A DNA stretch of 11,747 bases from JBAZOJ01 sp041648755 (GCA_041648755.1 JBAZOJ010000103.1:1-11747), one strand, 5' to 3'; shown: positions 1-8,471, counted from the stretch's first letter. Numbers and translations: made by a program. Notes: generated from the letters alone by a model not told the origin.

Positions 1-348
1 GTAGCAGAACCACGAGCCACGGATGGATCTGCCGGGCTCGGTGTGCTTCAGGTAGCCAGCGCCGTAAATGGCGGCCAGCGCGCCCAGTACGAGAATGGGG
101 ATAAGGAATACCGCGGACATCGCGTCGAGCCCGAATGACAGCGACGCGCCGGGCAGTTCCCACGGGAGGTTGACGCGGAAATTCTCAATTCCGACAAGAC
201 CGCGTGCGGTAGGGATGGCACAGATGATGCAGCCGATTACTGCGCTTCCGGCGCCAAGGATCGATGCGGGCCTGGGAGTTTTTCCAAGCACAAGGGCCGC
301 GAGCCCTCCTGCGAGGATTATGCCGAGGCCGACGAGAAACAGCAGCAA
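1..348 (-). CDS. HyfB/HycC-type proton-conducting membrane subunit, N-terminal part only
   Basis: This is the first 116 codons of a membrane protein that continues beyond the left edge. The reading frame is open from a TTG at 348 to the window start. The start is supported by an AGGAG 6 nt upstream, inside the end of the preceding gene, and no better start is visible. The product opens with a hydrophobic helix (residues about 2-20) and a second one (about 30-46). A loop containing NLPWELPGASLSFGLDAMSA leads into a third helix and IYGAGYLKH. That pattern (L..DaLSa.F, then lY..gYl) is characteristic of the N-terminus of hydrogenase-4 component B / HycC and related NuoL/N- and Mrp-like proton-translocating subunits. 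Such subunits sit in the cytoplasmic membrane and couple redox chemistry or hydrogenase activity to ion pumping. Which complex it serves cannot be told from this fragment. It follows the HTH-EIIA gene by 3 nt, so the two are probably co-transcribed. Confidence 0.72.
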   Translation of the reverse strand, partial: MLLFLVGLGIILAGGLAALVLGKTPRPASILGAGSAVIGCIICAIPTARGLVGIENFRVNLPWELPGASLSFGLDAMSAVFLIPILVLGALAAIYGAGYLKHTEPGRSIRGSWFCY

Positions 349-351
349 GTC

Positions 352-1053
352 CTACTCCTGGCGGGCCGGATCGGTTGCGGGGCGCTTCATCGCGGATTCG
401 ATGCGGGAGAGGCTGGCAAATATCTCCTCGCGGGTTCCGCGGCGTTCGAGGACATGGCGCAGTTCCTCGTCCTTCAATGCGTAAGCAAGTTTGGAAATCA
501 GTTGCAGATGGGTGCGTACGGTAGGGCTGACCATCATAAACATGCAATGTACGGGCTTGCTGTCAAGCGCGCCGAAGTCCACCGGATGATCGAGCAGACA
601 CAGGGTGATGGTCGGCTGTGCCAGGTGCATTACGATCGGGTGCCTGACGTGCGGGATGGCAATTCCGTCGCCGATGGCGGTTGAAGCAAGGGTCTCGCGC
701 GCGATCAGCAACTGCAGCAGGTGTTCCCTGTCAACGCTGGCGGGCAACTGCATTGCGGCAACCGCGTTCTTGAGCACTTCGTGCTTGTCGTTTCCGGACA
801 GCGAATAAGCTATTCCGCCGACAGTGAGCGCCTCTGAGACGCTGAGAGGGGAGCCGCTCGTTTCCTGCTGAGCAAAGAGCCTCGCGGAGACATGGACACG
901 GTGAGAATTGGCCCATTCCAGTATCTCGACGCGATTGAACCTGTACTGCTCTCCGACGTGGTAGGCCGGGATGCTGCCATTGTCGATGAAGCCATAGATG
1001 GTCTTTTCGTCAGTATGAAGCAAATCCGCGACATCGCGGACCGATAGTTCCAA
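352..1053 (-). CDS. HTH (excisionase-type) - PTS EIIA (PtsN-like) fusion protein
   Basis: The product has 233 residues. Residues 1-50 form an excisionase/MerR-type winged helix-turn-helix, including VADLLHTDEKTIYGFIDNG and a YRFNRVEILEWA wing and helix. Residues about 70-220 form a PTS EIIA domain of the fructose/mannitol/nitrogen type. The phospho-acceptor is the His at about 135 in GDGIAIPHVRHP, and a second conserved His is at about 182 in RTHLQLISKLA, as in PtsN. The domain would accept phosphate from an HPr-type protein and probably relays phosphorylation state rather than transporting sugar, since no EIIB or EIIC is present. DNA binding by the N-terminal domain is inferred. The start is TTG at 1053, chosen because GGAGG (1060-1064 on the minus strand) lies 6 nt upstream and the HTH begins at once. 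It is transcribed divergently from the HEAT lipoprotein and leads into the HyfB-like gene, so control of that membrane complex is a reasonable guess. Confidence 0.88.
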   Translation of the reverse strand: MELSVRDVADLLHTDEKTIYGFIDNGSIPAYHVGEQYRFNRVEILEWANSHRVHVSARLFAQQETSGSPLSVSEALTVGGIAYSLSGNDKHEVLKNAVAAMQLPASVDREHLLQLLIARETLASTAIGDGIAIPHVRHPIVMHLAQPTITLCLLDHPVDFGALDSKPVHCMFMMVSPTVRTHLQLISKLAYALKDEELRHVLERRGTREEIFASLSRIESAMKRPATDPARQE

Positions 1054-1109
1054 AGGTAGCCTCCAGATGAGTTGAAAAAACCGTCGCAGGGGACGGGTAG
1101 AAGGAGGGC

Positions 1110-1115
1110 ATTATA
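1110..1115 (-). promoter_or_regulatory. Candidate -10 box for the HTH-EIIA operon
   Basis: On the minus strand this reads TATAAT, a perfect -10 hexamer, about 57 nt upstream of the TTG start. A weak -35 candidate (CTGGAA, 3 of 6 matches) lies 17 nt further upstream. The leader would be about 50 nt and contains the GGAGG ribosome site. The perfect hexamer carries the call; the -35 is poor. Confidence 0.4.
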
Positions 1116-1199
1116 TGCGGCGGCGGGACAGGTTCCAGCGTTTGAGGGGAGCAGGGTCGTGACGGTGCTATATTCAAGATGGTGCTTTATCGATAACGC

Positions 1200-1208
1200 T
1201 GCTATAAT
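1200..1208 (+). promoter_or_regulatory. Extended -10 promoter of the HEAT lipoprotein gene
   Basis: TGCTATAAT is a perfect extended -10 element (TGn plus TATAAT). Transcription would begin around 1215, giving a leader of roughly 16 nt before the ATG at 1231. No good -35 is seen at 16-18 nt, which is common for extended -10 promoters. Its place downstream of the alternative TTG at 1072 argues that the longer open frame is not translated from that start. The same TGCTATAAT string precedes the tRNA gene. Confidence 0.6.
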
Positions 1209-1230
1209 CGCCGCACACGATGGGGCAAAT

Positions 1231-4200
1231 ATGAAGAGACGAGTGTTAGCGCTTTCGGTCCTTCTTCTCACTGGCCTGCTTCTGTTCGCAGGCTGCAGCA
1301 CCCATCCCCCAGCAGGAACCCACCCGCCATCCATCGGTTCCGCGCTCAACTACTCCGACTACGCTTCCTTTGTCAGGCGCCTGAAGACCGCCTCGTGCGA
1401 CGTTTCCTCATCAGCGATCTCGGCAAGGCTCTATGGTTCGCTCTCCAATTTCCGTGAGGTCGTGGCGAGCCAGCCTGTCGCCGATCCAATGACCTTCCCG
1501 AGCTTGTGGGGAGGTGATCTCGCTGAGGAAGACCCGATCTTGGCTGAACGCTTCCCGGCTCTGCTCGCGGGGCTTTGCCTCGAGCCTGGTGAATCCTACT
1601 ATCAGTTGCCCATCGTCCTGACAATGGGAGGTTTCACCGCCTCGGCCTTCAGCAGATACGACAGGTTGTTGTGCGGCAGGGGCTCGATTTCCGCCTGGAT
1701 GCTCCAGGAGTCTATGGACCCGGGCGAAATTGAGCGGCTGGAAGCATCGGTCCGAACCCTTTCGGGAGATGACTTGTACCTCGTCGGCAAAGCTGGACTC
1801 TCCTGCCTGATACGGCTCTGCGGGGTGAAGGAAGCCCAGAAGCGCGTCAGCCAGTTGGTTCGGCCTGTCGGCAGGGAAGGGGAAAGTGACGCCAGAGCAG
1901 GCTGCTATGGCCCGAGCGATCGCAGGTCATCGCTGTATGCCGGCGATATCAGGGTCGTTCTGGCGGAGGCGCTTGCGGACGTGGGAGGTCCCGATGCGCT
2001 CGAAGCACTGGGCAGCATCGTCTGTGAACTCGCGCGGGAATCCGCCGGGAGTCCAGAGTGGCGCTGCGTTCCCGAATGGAACGAAGACAGCGTACGTTTC
2101 GCCTGCGTGTCACTTGGGAGGGAGCGAGCAGACAATCTTGTCATGGCTGCCGGAGCCTTCGCTCGGGCCGGAGGCTGCGACGGCCTTATCCCCACCGCTC
2201 GCACGGCGCTCGCGCGTGCTCTGCTCGACCCGGCGTCCTGCGATCCACGCCTGAAGATCCCCCTGGGCGGCTATGACTTCGTCGCGCTCGCAGGGGAGAG
2301 GATGTCGGGAGAATCCAGGCCGTGGGCTCAGGTTCCGACCCCTGCCGCCCTGTCAGCCCTTGTGGCCCGGCACGACAAGATCCTCACGCATCTCGCCCTG
2401 GGCGATGCACAGGGGCGATTTCCCCCCGACGTGATCGCCCGTTGTTGGGCGGAAGCGATGGCGCATGCCAGCACCCGGAACGAGTTTGACGACTTGATTT
2501 TCGTGCTGGGCTCTCTCCACAGCCCCGCTGCTCTTCCCGAGTTGGTGGCGGCAGCGGGCCGGTATTCCGAGTGGTGCATCGAGTCGGAGGATATTCTGCT
2601 CGTCCTCAGCCGCATCGGAGGTCCCGAGGCGCTCGATGCGATGCTCGCTCTTTGCCGCAGACTCCCCCGGGATAAGGAGATGGACCGGTCCATTTCACGG
2701 ATGTTCCGCTTCGCCGCAGGCGACGATGACCTTCGAAGCAGGGCCGAAGTGGAGCCGGATCCCGCCATTCGGGCAGTGCTCGAAGAGGCGCTGGCGGACA
2801 CCTTGAAGTACTCGCTGACCGAATCCTCCCCCCTCGCTTTGCTCGCGTTTCTTCCGACTATGCTTGCCGAAGGTGAAGTGCGTGACGAACTCGATGTGGA
2901 GTTCCTCGCGGAGTCCCTCTCCGCCAATCCGTCCGTTTGCCCGCGAGCGGTTGCAGTGCTGCGCGAGTACGTAAAGACAGCCCCGCCGGAAGCGGTGGGC
3001 GATGCCTCGGTGTTACTCGCCGTGCTCGATCCCGCCAGTGCCGAAATCGTGGCTTCGGCCTTCCGGCGCGCAATTGGCTCCAAAGCTCCCGAACCGGTGC
3101 TGAAGAACATCGCCCTCGCACTTGGTATTGCAGGGCGCGAGGAAGGTGCACCAGCACTTGTCGAGGCACTCGTCGGCGTCGGCGCGGATTCGGTATTGAC
3201 AATCCTCGATGCTCTCGGAGCCATCGGTCGCCCTGCTGTCAAGGCGGCAGTCAGGGGGCTGGATTCCGACTCCGCAATCACTCGCGCCTACTGCGCGTTC
3301 TTCCTTGGCATTACAGGGAAGGAAACACGTCCCGACTTGCTACGTGCTCTGAAGCGCGAGTGCGACCCGGAAGCAACCGTTGCCTTGCTCAATGCTCTGA
3401 CCGGCCTCGACGTGGGAAGCCCGGGGACCTTCGCTGTTCCATACCTTGCATCGCAAAATGTTGCCGTCAGAAGATCGGCGGCCCGTGCGCTCTTCTTCCA
3501 TCCGTTGACGGCTTCTGCAGACGTTCTTTCGCAGTTGGCGAAGAAAGACGCGGACACCGGTGTCCGCGCGCTCGCCTGCAACGCGCTCTCCCGCCTTCCC
3601 TGCGAGCCCGCCTTGGGAACGCTTCTGGAGGTCGAGCAGGATGGCTCGCCCGACCTGTCGGCAACGGCGTTCCTGCTGCTGTCGGTGAGGGAAGACTGCC
3701 CGGCGGGGCCGGTCATCCGGCGCCTCGAGGCCATCTGCTCGATCGGCGGGGAGGACGCAATAAGGAATGAGCTGAAAGATGAACGGGTGGCCGGCTGCCT
3801 TTTTGCCGCGCTGCACGCCTGCGCGCTGCGCAAATGGCCCGAAGCGCTTCCGATGCTCGATCGAATGGCCTGCGATGAGATCGCCGGTGCATTCGGCAGC
3901 GAGGAGATGGGAGATCTTATCATTGCGCTGCATTCGTACGCCGCGGAAGGCGTCCCTGCGCTCGAACGTCTCCTCCACATCTACGGGCACCGCAGCTCCG
4001 CGGCCTGTGCCCTGCGGAATATCGGGGGCGGCACGGCAGGCAGGGCCCTCGAACAGTGCTTCCGGGAAGGGCTCGCAGACGGGTCGAACTCGACCGCTGT
4101 GCCGCTTGCCTTCTGGGCGATGCACGGCATCGACGCAGAATATTCCGAGGAGATCTGGCTGGCGCGGGCGCACTATGCCTTAACTATCGGCTCGACCGAT

Positions 4201-5037
4201 GCTATGTACTCTCTTGCCCGAGCTGCGTTCCTGGCACCTTTCCGTGGCGCTGCTCCGGATCTGGTGCAGATGATTGCCCACGGTGACGGGCACGTCGCTC
4301 GGTACGCTGCCCTTGCCCTGGCGCAGACAGGGGATTCGAAAGGGGCCGTCGGACTTCTCGCCTCCAAGGACCCCGTGGTGCTGGCATCTGCGCTTCTGGT
4401 TCTGGCTGCCAATCCCGACCGCAGTGTTCTCGATGCCGTCGGTGCGCTTGCAGATCACCCCGATCCGACGGTCCGCAGCAGAGCCTGTCTCGCCCTTGTC
4501 GCAGGGGGCGATGCGCCCGCTGCCGCCCCCTTCCTGCAAAGAACTCTGGCGGAGACCGACTGGAAAAAGATTTACAGCGTGCCTTTTCCAGATGATGGCG
4601 GGCTGGGTCCTGAGCTTCCCTGGCAATGCGTGCCCGACAACGCCGCGCTGTTTGCGGCAACGATGCTGCCCGATCCCCTCTTGGCGCCACCACTTGTGAG
4701 AATCGCCGGCGAAGGCAATCTGGACGCCCTTCTGGCCCTGCTGCGAATCGATGCGCCCGAGGCTCTTGCCTATGCAGCTTCCGGCTCATTCCCGGCAGCC
4801 GGGGAAGCTCATGCCGAATGGTTCCCCGTGCTGTATATCTCGCGGTATGGCGGGCTTGCCGAGGCAGATATCCTGATCTCATACATCGAGAGCAAGGCCG
4901 ATCCGATCCCCGATTCCGAGTATGAAACAGACCTGCTGCGAGCCGCCATCGCCGGGCTCGAACGGATAACGGGAAGCTCCTGCGGGTATGACGCCAAGGC
5001 CTGGCGGGAAGCCGTGGGATTGGCGCGAGCCAGATGA
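1231..5037 (+). CDS. Giant HEAT-repeat lipoprotein
   Basis: The product has 1268 residues. It begins with KRR and a hydrophobic stretch ending in the lipobox LFAGC, so Cys22 should be lipidated and the protein anchored on the outside of the inner membrane or at the outer membrane. The rest is almost wholly alpha-helical with HEAT/PBS-lyase-like repeats. The clearest tracts are residues about 617-820, with units such as SVLTILDALGAIGRPAVKAA, and about 985-1108, with units such as GHVARYAALALAQTGD. Isolated units occur at about 249 (VGGPDALEALG) and 459 (IGGPEALDAML). HEAT solenoids bind proteins, so a scaffold or envelope-assembly role is plausible, but no enzyme motif is visible and the specific function is unknown. 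The frame is open back to a TTG at 1072. ATG 1231 is preferred because a consensus extended -10 box sits at 1200-1208 and the signal peptide follows directly. The ribosome site is weak (GGGG before the ATG). No terminator is evident between 5037 and the tRNA promoter. Confidence 0.85.
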   Translation: MKRRVLALSVLLLTGLLLFAGCSTHPPAGTHPPSIGSALNYSDYASFVRRLKTASCDVSSSAISARLYGSLSNFREVVASQPVADPMTFPSLWGGDLAEEDPILAERFPALLAGLCLEPGESYYQLPIVLTMGGFTASAFSRYDRLLCGRGSISAWMLQESMDPGEIERLEASVRTLSGDDLYLVGKAGLSCLIRLCGVKEAQKRVSQLVRPVGREGESDARAGCYGPSDRRSSLYAGDIRVVLAEALADVGGPDALEALGSIVCELARESAGSPEWRCVPEWNEDSVRFACVSLGRERADNLVMAAGAFARAGGCDGLIPTARTALARALLDPASCDPRLKIPLGGYDFVALAGERMSGESRPWAQVPTPAALSALVARHDKILTHLALGDAQGRFPPDVIARCWAEAMAHASTRNEFDDLIFVLGSLHSPAALPELVAAAGRYSEWCIESEDILLVLSRIGGPEALDAMLALCRRLPRDKEMDRSISRMFRFAAGDDDLRSRAEVEPDPAIRAVLEEALADTLKYSLTESSPLALLAFLPTMLAEGEVRDELDVEFLAESLSANPSVCPRAVAVLREYVKTAPPEAVGDASVLLAVLDPASAEIVASAFRRAIGSKAPEPVLKNIALALGIAGREEGAPALVEALVGVGADSVLTILDALGAIGRPAVKAAVRGLDSDSAITRAYCAFFLGITGKETRPDLLRALKRECDPEATVALLNALTGLDVGSPGTFAVPYLASQNVAVRRSAARALFFHPLTASADVLSQLAKKDADTGVRALACNALSRLPCEPALGTLLEVEQDGSPDLSATAFLLLSVREDCPAGPVIRRLEAICSIGGEDAIRNELKDERVAGCLFAALHACALRKWPEALPMLDRMACDEIAGAFGSEEMGDLIIALHSYAAEGVPALERLLHIYGHRSSAACALRNIGGGTAGRALEQCFREGLADGSNSTAVPLAFWAMHGIDAEYSEEIWLARAHYALTIGSTDAMYSLARAAFLAPFRGAAPDLVQMIAHGDGHVARYAALALAQTGDSKGAVGLLASKDPVVLASALLVLAANPDRSVLDAVGALADHPDPTVRSRACLALVAGGDAPAAAPFLQRTLAETDWKKIYSVPFPDDGGLGPELPWQCVPDNAALFAATMLPDPLLAPPLVRIAGEGNLDALLALLRIDAPEALAYAASGSFPAAGEAHAEWFPVLYISRYGGLAEADILISYIESKADPIPDSEYETDLLRAAIAGLERITGSSCGYDAKAWREAVGLARAR

Positions 5038-5130
5038 TGGTTCCGTCCGTACCGTGGGTTCCGGATCGGTGATGTGGAGGTGGTGCAATCGGCATCCTCA
5101 GGCCATCCGCGGGGGCAGGGGGCCAAAAAG

Positions 5131-5157
5131 TTGTCTTCCCCGTAAGGTTGCTATAAT
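5131..5157 (+). promoter_or_regulatory. tRNA promoter (-35 and extended -10)
   Basis: TTGTCT at 5131-5136 matches 4 of 6 positions of TTGACA. It is followed after 15 nt by TATAAT at 5152-5157, preceded by TGC, giving an extended -10 TGCTATAAT. The mature tRNA starts 11 nt after the -10 box. The spacer is short, but the extended -10 is perfect. It separates the tRNA transcript from the upstream HEAT lipoprotein gene. Confidence 0.65.
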
Positions 5158-5168
5158 TCGCCTCGCTC

Positions 5169-5244
5169 GGCGGGGTAGCTCAGTTGGCAGAGCAGCGGCT
5201 TCATAAGCCGCGCGTCGCCGGTTCAAGTCCGGCCCCCGCTACCA
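5169..5244 (+). tRNA. tRNA with CAU anticodon, probably elongator tRNA-Met
   Basis: A complete 76-nt cloverleaf can be folded by eye. The acceptor stem pairs GGCGGGG (5169-5175) with CCCCGCT (5234-5240); the first pair is G-U. The D stem is GCTC/GAGC. The anticodon stem is GCGGC (5195-5199) with GCCGC (5207-5211) around the loop TTCATAA, placing anticodon CAT at 5202-5204. A 5-nt variable loop follows, then the T stem GCCGG/CCGGC with loop TTCAAGT. A is the discriminator and CCA is encoded (5242-5244). It lacks the initiator hallmarks: position 1 pairs, if by G-U, and the anticodon stem lacks the run of three G-C pairs next to the loop. It is therefore elongator Met, or possibly an Ile tRNA whose C34 is changed to lysidine; sequence alone leaves that open. 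Confidence 0.95.
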
Positions 5245-5254
5245 GAGATGTTTT

Positions 5255-5290
5255 GGCCTGCAAGTTACATGCTTGCAGGCCTTTTTCTTT
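5255..5290 (+). terminator. Intrinsic terminator of the tRNA gene
   Basis: A perfect 10-bp stem, GGCCTGCAAG (5255-5264) with CTTGCAGGCC (5272-5281), encloses a 7-nt loop. It is followed by TTTTTCTTTT at 5282-5290 and beyond. This is a strong rho-independent terminator 10 nt after the tRNA 3' end. Read on the minus strand the hairpin lacks a U tract, so it does not serve as a classical terminator for the convergent TIR gene, though the stem could still protect that transcript's 3' end. Confidence 0.92.
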
Positions 5291-5306
5291 TCCGGGGGCC
5301 TCGTGG

Positions 5307-8300
5307 CTACTTCCTGTCAGATTTGGCCTGCTGCTTGCTTTGCAATGCGGCGGTCTCCAACTCGAGGGCTTTGACAGCGGCTTCGTCACCAAGAGCGCGT
5401 AGAGTGTCAAGGAGATACTCCGTTGCCCTGGCTGACACGGAATGGGTCTCGCCGTACACCCGCCTGGCGATTGAAAGTACATCGGAGAGCATCTCCCTTG
5501 CCGACGCGCAATCGCCTTGCAGTTGCAGTGTCCTCGCGAGCCCCAGCTTCGACGCAAGAGTTCCCAGATGCTCCGGGCCCATCGAGGCGGTATGGAGTTG
5601 CAGGGACTGCTCAAATAACTGCCGGGCCGCGGCAAGGTCTTTCATCGCCAGGCAAGCATCGGCAAGGAAGAACGCCGCAAGCAGGGAGTCCGGGTGCTCC
5701 TTGCCCTGCACATGCGTCCTCGATGACAGCACTTCCTCGAAGACGGTCCTTGCCGCCGCGTTGTCTCCCATCTGCCTGAGAAGACTCGCGTAATTCGACT
5801 GGGTCGTGATGGTGTTGGGGTGCTCGGGCCCGAGAGTCTTGCGCAGGTTTGCATTCGCTTCCATGAGCAGGGAACGGGCCTCTGCGAGGTCTCCCATCTT
5901 CATCAGCACGCTCGCGAGATTGTTCGTTATGATGTACGTGACTGGATGGCTCAACCCAAGGACTTTTTTCATCAATCCAAGGGTTTCCTCGTTAAGCTTC
6001 CTTGCGGCTTCGATGTCGCCTATGGCATTGAGTGTGCTAGCCATCCCGCCCATGGCTATAAGCGTGTCCATATGTTCCGGGCCAGCCACCTTCCTGCACA
6101 GCGCAAGACATCGCTTCTGCAGTTCAATGGAAGTCGGATACTCTCCCAGATTGGTGAGATGGTCTGCCAGAATGCCCATGCTGGCCATTGTCTCACGCGA
6201 ATCCTCGCCCAGCACGCGTCTGCGCTTTTCGAGGCATTTTTCCGTCAGGGCACGGGCGCCCGCGAAGTCGCCCTGGGCATCGAGGACGCACGCCAGGCTC
6301 TGTTCCATTGTGATGACAGTCACATCATCGGGCCCAAGCACGTCGGAGACTTTGGCTAACGTTTCCTCATCCAGTTTCCTCGCGGCTGCGTAGTCGCCCG
6401 CGGAGAAAAGGGAATCGGAGAGGAGGCTTGCCAGTCTGACCACTGCCGGACAGGTACTGCCCAGGCGGGATTTGGAAAAAGCCAGGGCCCGCTCGAGCCC
6501 CCCGATCGCCTCCCGGTAGTTGCCGTTCGCGTGGTGGGACAAACCCAGGATTAGCCCCAGCGACGCACAGCCTTCAGGAGGCAGGGCAAGGTCCTCCTGA
6601 CAGTAGTAGGCTTGGATCGCTGCCATGTGGGGCATACAGGCGCTGAACAACCGCCAATATCTGGCGTCTCCCGAATTCGACTCCGGCATCAGTTCCAGCA
6701 GCGCATTTTTGTGCTTCTCGATGCAGCCTGCCGGATGCGGCTCCAGTCGGCGCAGGAAGTCCGCGAGCACCCTGTGTATCGTCCCGAAAAGCAGGTCGCC
6801 TTCAGAGCGCACGATAAACGAACGGGACATAAGTTCGCTGCGTACTTTCAGGCCGATTCCGAGCTTCTCGATAAGTGCGAGGGGGATGGGGTCAGGGGCG
6901 AGGAACGAAAGCAACCGTGCCGCGGCCCGGCCCTCCTCCGACAGCCTTTCATACGAGATGTGCAGCGATTCCGTGACACCTTTCAAGACCCCTGCAGGCA
7001 CCGATCCGCGCAATGCCTCCATCAGTGCGTCGAGTTCCGAGGAGATCGTCTTCTTCCGGGCGGCTTCGAGCAGTTCGGCCGGGGTGTAGCCCTCGCGAAG
7101 AGCAGCGTTGAGCAGATTGAGCGCGAGAGGAAGATGCCCCGCCCATTCCGCGATAGCCTGCCAATCGGCGCTCGACAGAGCGTATGCGTCAGGAACTTCG
7201 TGTTTGAGCAACGTCTCCGCATCCTCGGCTGGAAGTTCGTAAAGCCTGAACGAGCGCACGAAGCCCTCGCCTGCGGAGACTCGCAGTCGGGATGTGAGCA
7301 GTGCAGGCGCGAAGCCGACCGCAGGGCACCAGGTCTTAAGTGGTTCAGGGGATCTGCCCGCCTCGGGCTCGGGGATGTTGTCGGCCACGAACAGCGCAGG
7401 CTTGTCTGCAGGCATCTGGCGGATCGCGTTGTTCAACTCACGCGCTGCATTGCGCTTCTGCTCCCGGAAGACTCGGAGTTCCACCGTCGTGGGCCGCAGG
7501 ACCTTGAGCGCGCCGTGGAAGCATTCCTCGAGGCGATCAGGCCCTATGTCGGCGTCGAACCAGAACGACCCGCCCGGGTAATAGTCCTTCGCATACCGCC
7601 TGAGATATTCCAGCGCGAGCCTTGTCTTGCCGAATCCGCCGGATGCTTCGATTGAGACAACCGGCGCGCCGGAAGCTGATGCGATTCTAAGCGTGTACAA
7701 GACATGGTGGAGCAGCCAGAGGTGGTCGGCGCGTCCTACGAGCCGGTCGCCGATGGATGGCGGGAACTCGTCGGGATAGATGGTCACCTCGATGCCCGGC
7801 ACAAGTTGCGGTACGGTTTGCGTTGGCATCTCGCTCCAGCGCGCGATCTCCTGCACGGCACGCTCTGATGCAGACTTGCCGAGGATTTCCGTCAGTGTCG
7901 AAGGCAATAGCTGCAGCTTTCTCAGTACGAGTTCCGCAAGCGCTGACGTATCAGTGGCGGGCGGCCAGTTCAAGGTTTGGAGTGTGGGGGGAAGCAGCCG
8001 GAGACCTTCTTCGGAACCCGTCCGGGACAGTGCCACGACGAAGTGCGCAAGTGCATTGTCTTTCCCTGAGCCGGTGGGCGCGCTCTGCTGGAGCAGAGCA
8101 AGGTAGGGCTGCAGTGCAAGGTGGAATTCGCGGACGCAGAAGGGGCGCGAGAAATATGAGGGGCTCAGGAACAGCACAAAAACGCGGGAGGAGAGGATGG
8201 CCTCGGCTATTTCTGCAACGAACTTGCCGCCCACCTCAATCTCGCGCTTGTCGAAGAACGCCGGGCCTGCCTGGCCGCCGAGCGCGTCGTAGAGCGCGTG

Positions 8301-8471
8301 GGCTTCCTGTGCAGATTCACGGCGGACATAGGAGATGAAAAGGGCGGGCGTCTGCAAGCGGCCTCCGGGGTGCGCAGCGTATTCTATCACCAAATGGTTG
8401 AACTGCAAGAGGTTGGGGAGGGGGATACCTGTGAACCAGGCATACGCCGCAAAGGGCGCCTCCGATAGCAT
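5307..8471 (-). CDS. TIR / NB-ARC / TPR STAND protein (bacterial NLR-like)
   Basis: The product has 1054 residues. Residues about 42-170 form a TIR domain: the first strand ALFISYVRRES, the FFDKREIEVG segment, then VFVLFLSPSYFSRPFCVREF, whose Glu at about 115 lies where NAD+-cleaving TIRs keep their catalytic Glu. Residues about 245-590 form an NB-ARC-like P-loop ATPase: Walker A GGFGKT at about 278-283, Walker B-like ALFVADN near 359-365, TSR at 393-395 (RNBS-B/sensor position) and GHLPLAL at 445-451 (GLPL motif). From about 640 to the end come ten TPR units of the kinesin-light-chain type with an exact 42-residue period. Such proteins are expected to oligomerise on a trigger sensed by the TPRs and then cleave NAD+ or make a nucleotide signal, typically in immunity; this specific role is inferred. 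The frame is open back to 8516, but ATG 8471 has GGAGG 5 nt upstream (8477-8481, minus strand) and the longer start has none. It diverges from the propeller lipoprotein pair. Confidence 0.9.
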   Translation of the reverse strand: MLSEAPFAAYAWFTGIPLPNLLQFNHLVIEYAAHPGGRLQTPALFISYVRRESAQEAHALYDALGGQAGPAFFDKREIEVGGKFVAEIAEAILSSRVFVLFLSPSYFSRPFCVREFHLALQPYLALLQQSAPTGSGKDNALAHFVVALSRTGSEEGLRLLPPTLQTLNWPPATDTSALAELVLRKLQLLPSTLTEILGKSASERAVQEIARWSEMPTQTVPQLVPGIEVTIYPDEFPPSIGDRLVGRADHLWLLHHVLYTLRIASASGAPVVSIEASGGFGKTRLALEYLRRYAKDYYPGGSFWFDADIGPDRLEECFHGALKVLRPTTVELRVFREQKRNAARELNNAIRQMPADKPALFVADNIPEPEAGRSPEPLKTWCPAVGFAPALLTSRLRVSAGEGFVRSFRLYELPAEDAETLLKHEVPDAYALSSADWQAIAEWAGHLPLALNLLNAALREGYTPAELLEAARKKTISSELDALMEALRGSVPAGVLKGVTESLHISYERLSEEGRAAARLLSFLAPDPIPLALIEKLGIGLKVRSELMSRSFIVRSEGDLLFGTIHRVLADFLRRLEPHPAGCIEKHKNALLELMPESNSGDARYWRLFSACMPHMAAIQAYYCQEDLALPPEGCASLGLILGLSHHANGNYREAIGGLERALAFSKSRLGSTCPAVVRLASLLSDSLFSAGDYAAARKLDEETLAKVSDVLGPDDVTVITMEQSLACVLDAQGDFAGARALTEKCLEKRRRVLGEDSRETMASMGILADHLTNLGEYPTSIELQKRCLALCRKVAGPEHMDTLIAMGGMASTLNAIGDIEAARKLNEETLGLMKKVLGLSHPVTYIITNNLASVLMKMGDLAEARSLLMEANANLRKTLGPEHPNTITTQSNYASLLRQMGDNAAARTVFEEVLSSRTHVQGKEHPDSLLAAFFLADACLAMKDLAAARQLFEQSLQLHTASMGPEHLGTLASKLGLARTLQLQGDCASAREMLSDVLSIARRVYGETHSVSARATEYLLDTLRALGDEAAVKALELETAALQSKQQAKSDRK

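Noticed and set aside
1072..1230. 53-codon N-terminal extension of the HEAT lipoprotein from a TTG
   Set aside because: A perfect extended -10 promoter lies inside it and the lipoprotein signal begins at 1231; an extension would bury the signal peptide.
2328..3281. 317-codon minus-strand open frame opposite the HEAT gene
   Set aside because: Low-complexity Ser/Ala/Arg-rich product with no domain; the opposite strand is a clear HEAT-repeat protein.
5217..5244. tRNA 3' end as an att site
   Set aside because: I could not find a second copy of the tRNA 3' end or any integrase in the window.
6612..7655. 347-codon plus-strand open frame antisense to the TIR gene
   Set aside because: It lies wholly opposite the NB-ARC region, has no ribosome site or recognisable domain and a composition typical of an antisense shadow in GC-rich DNA.
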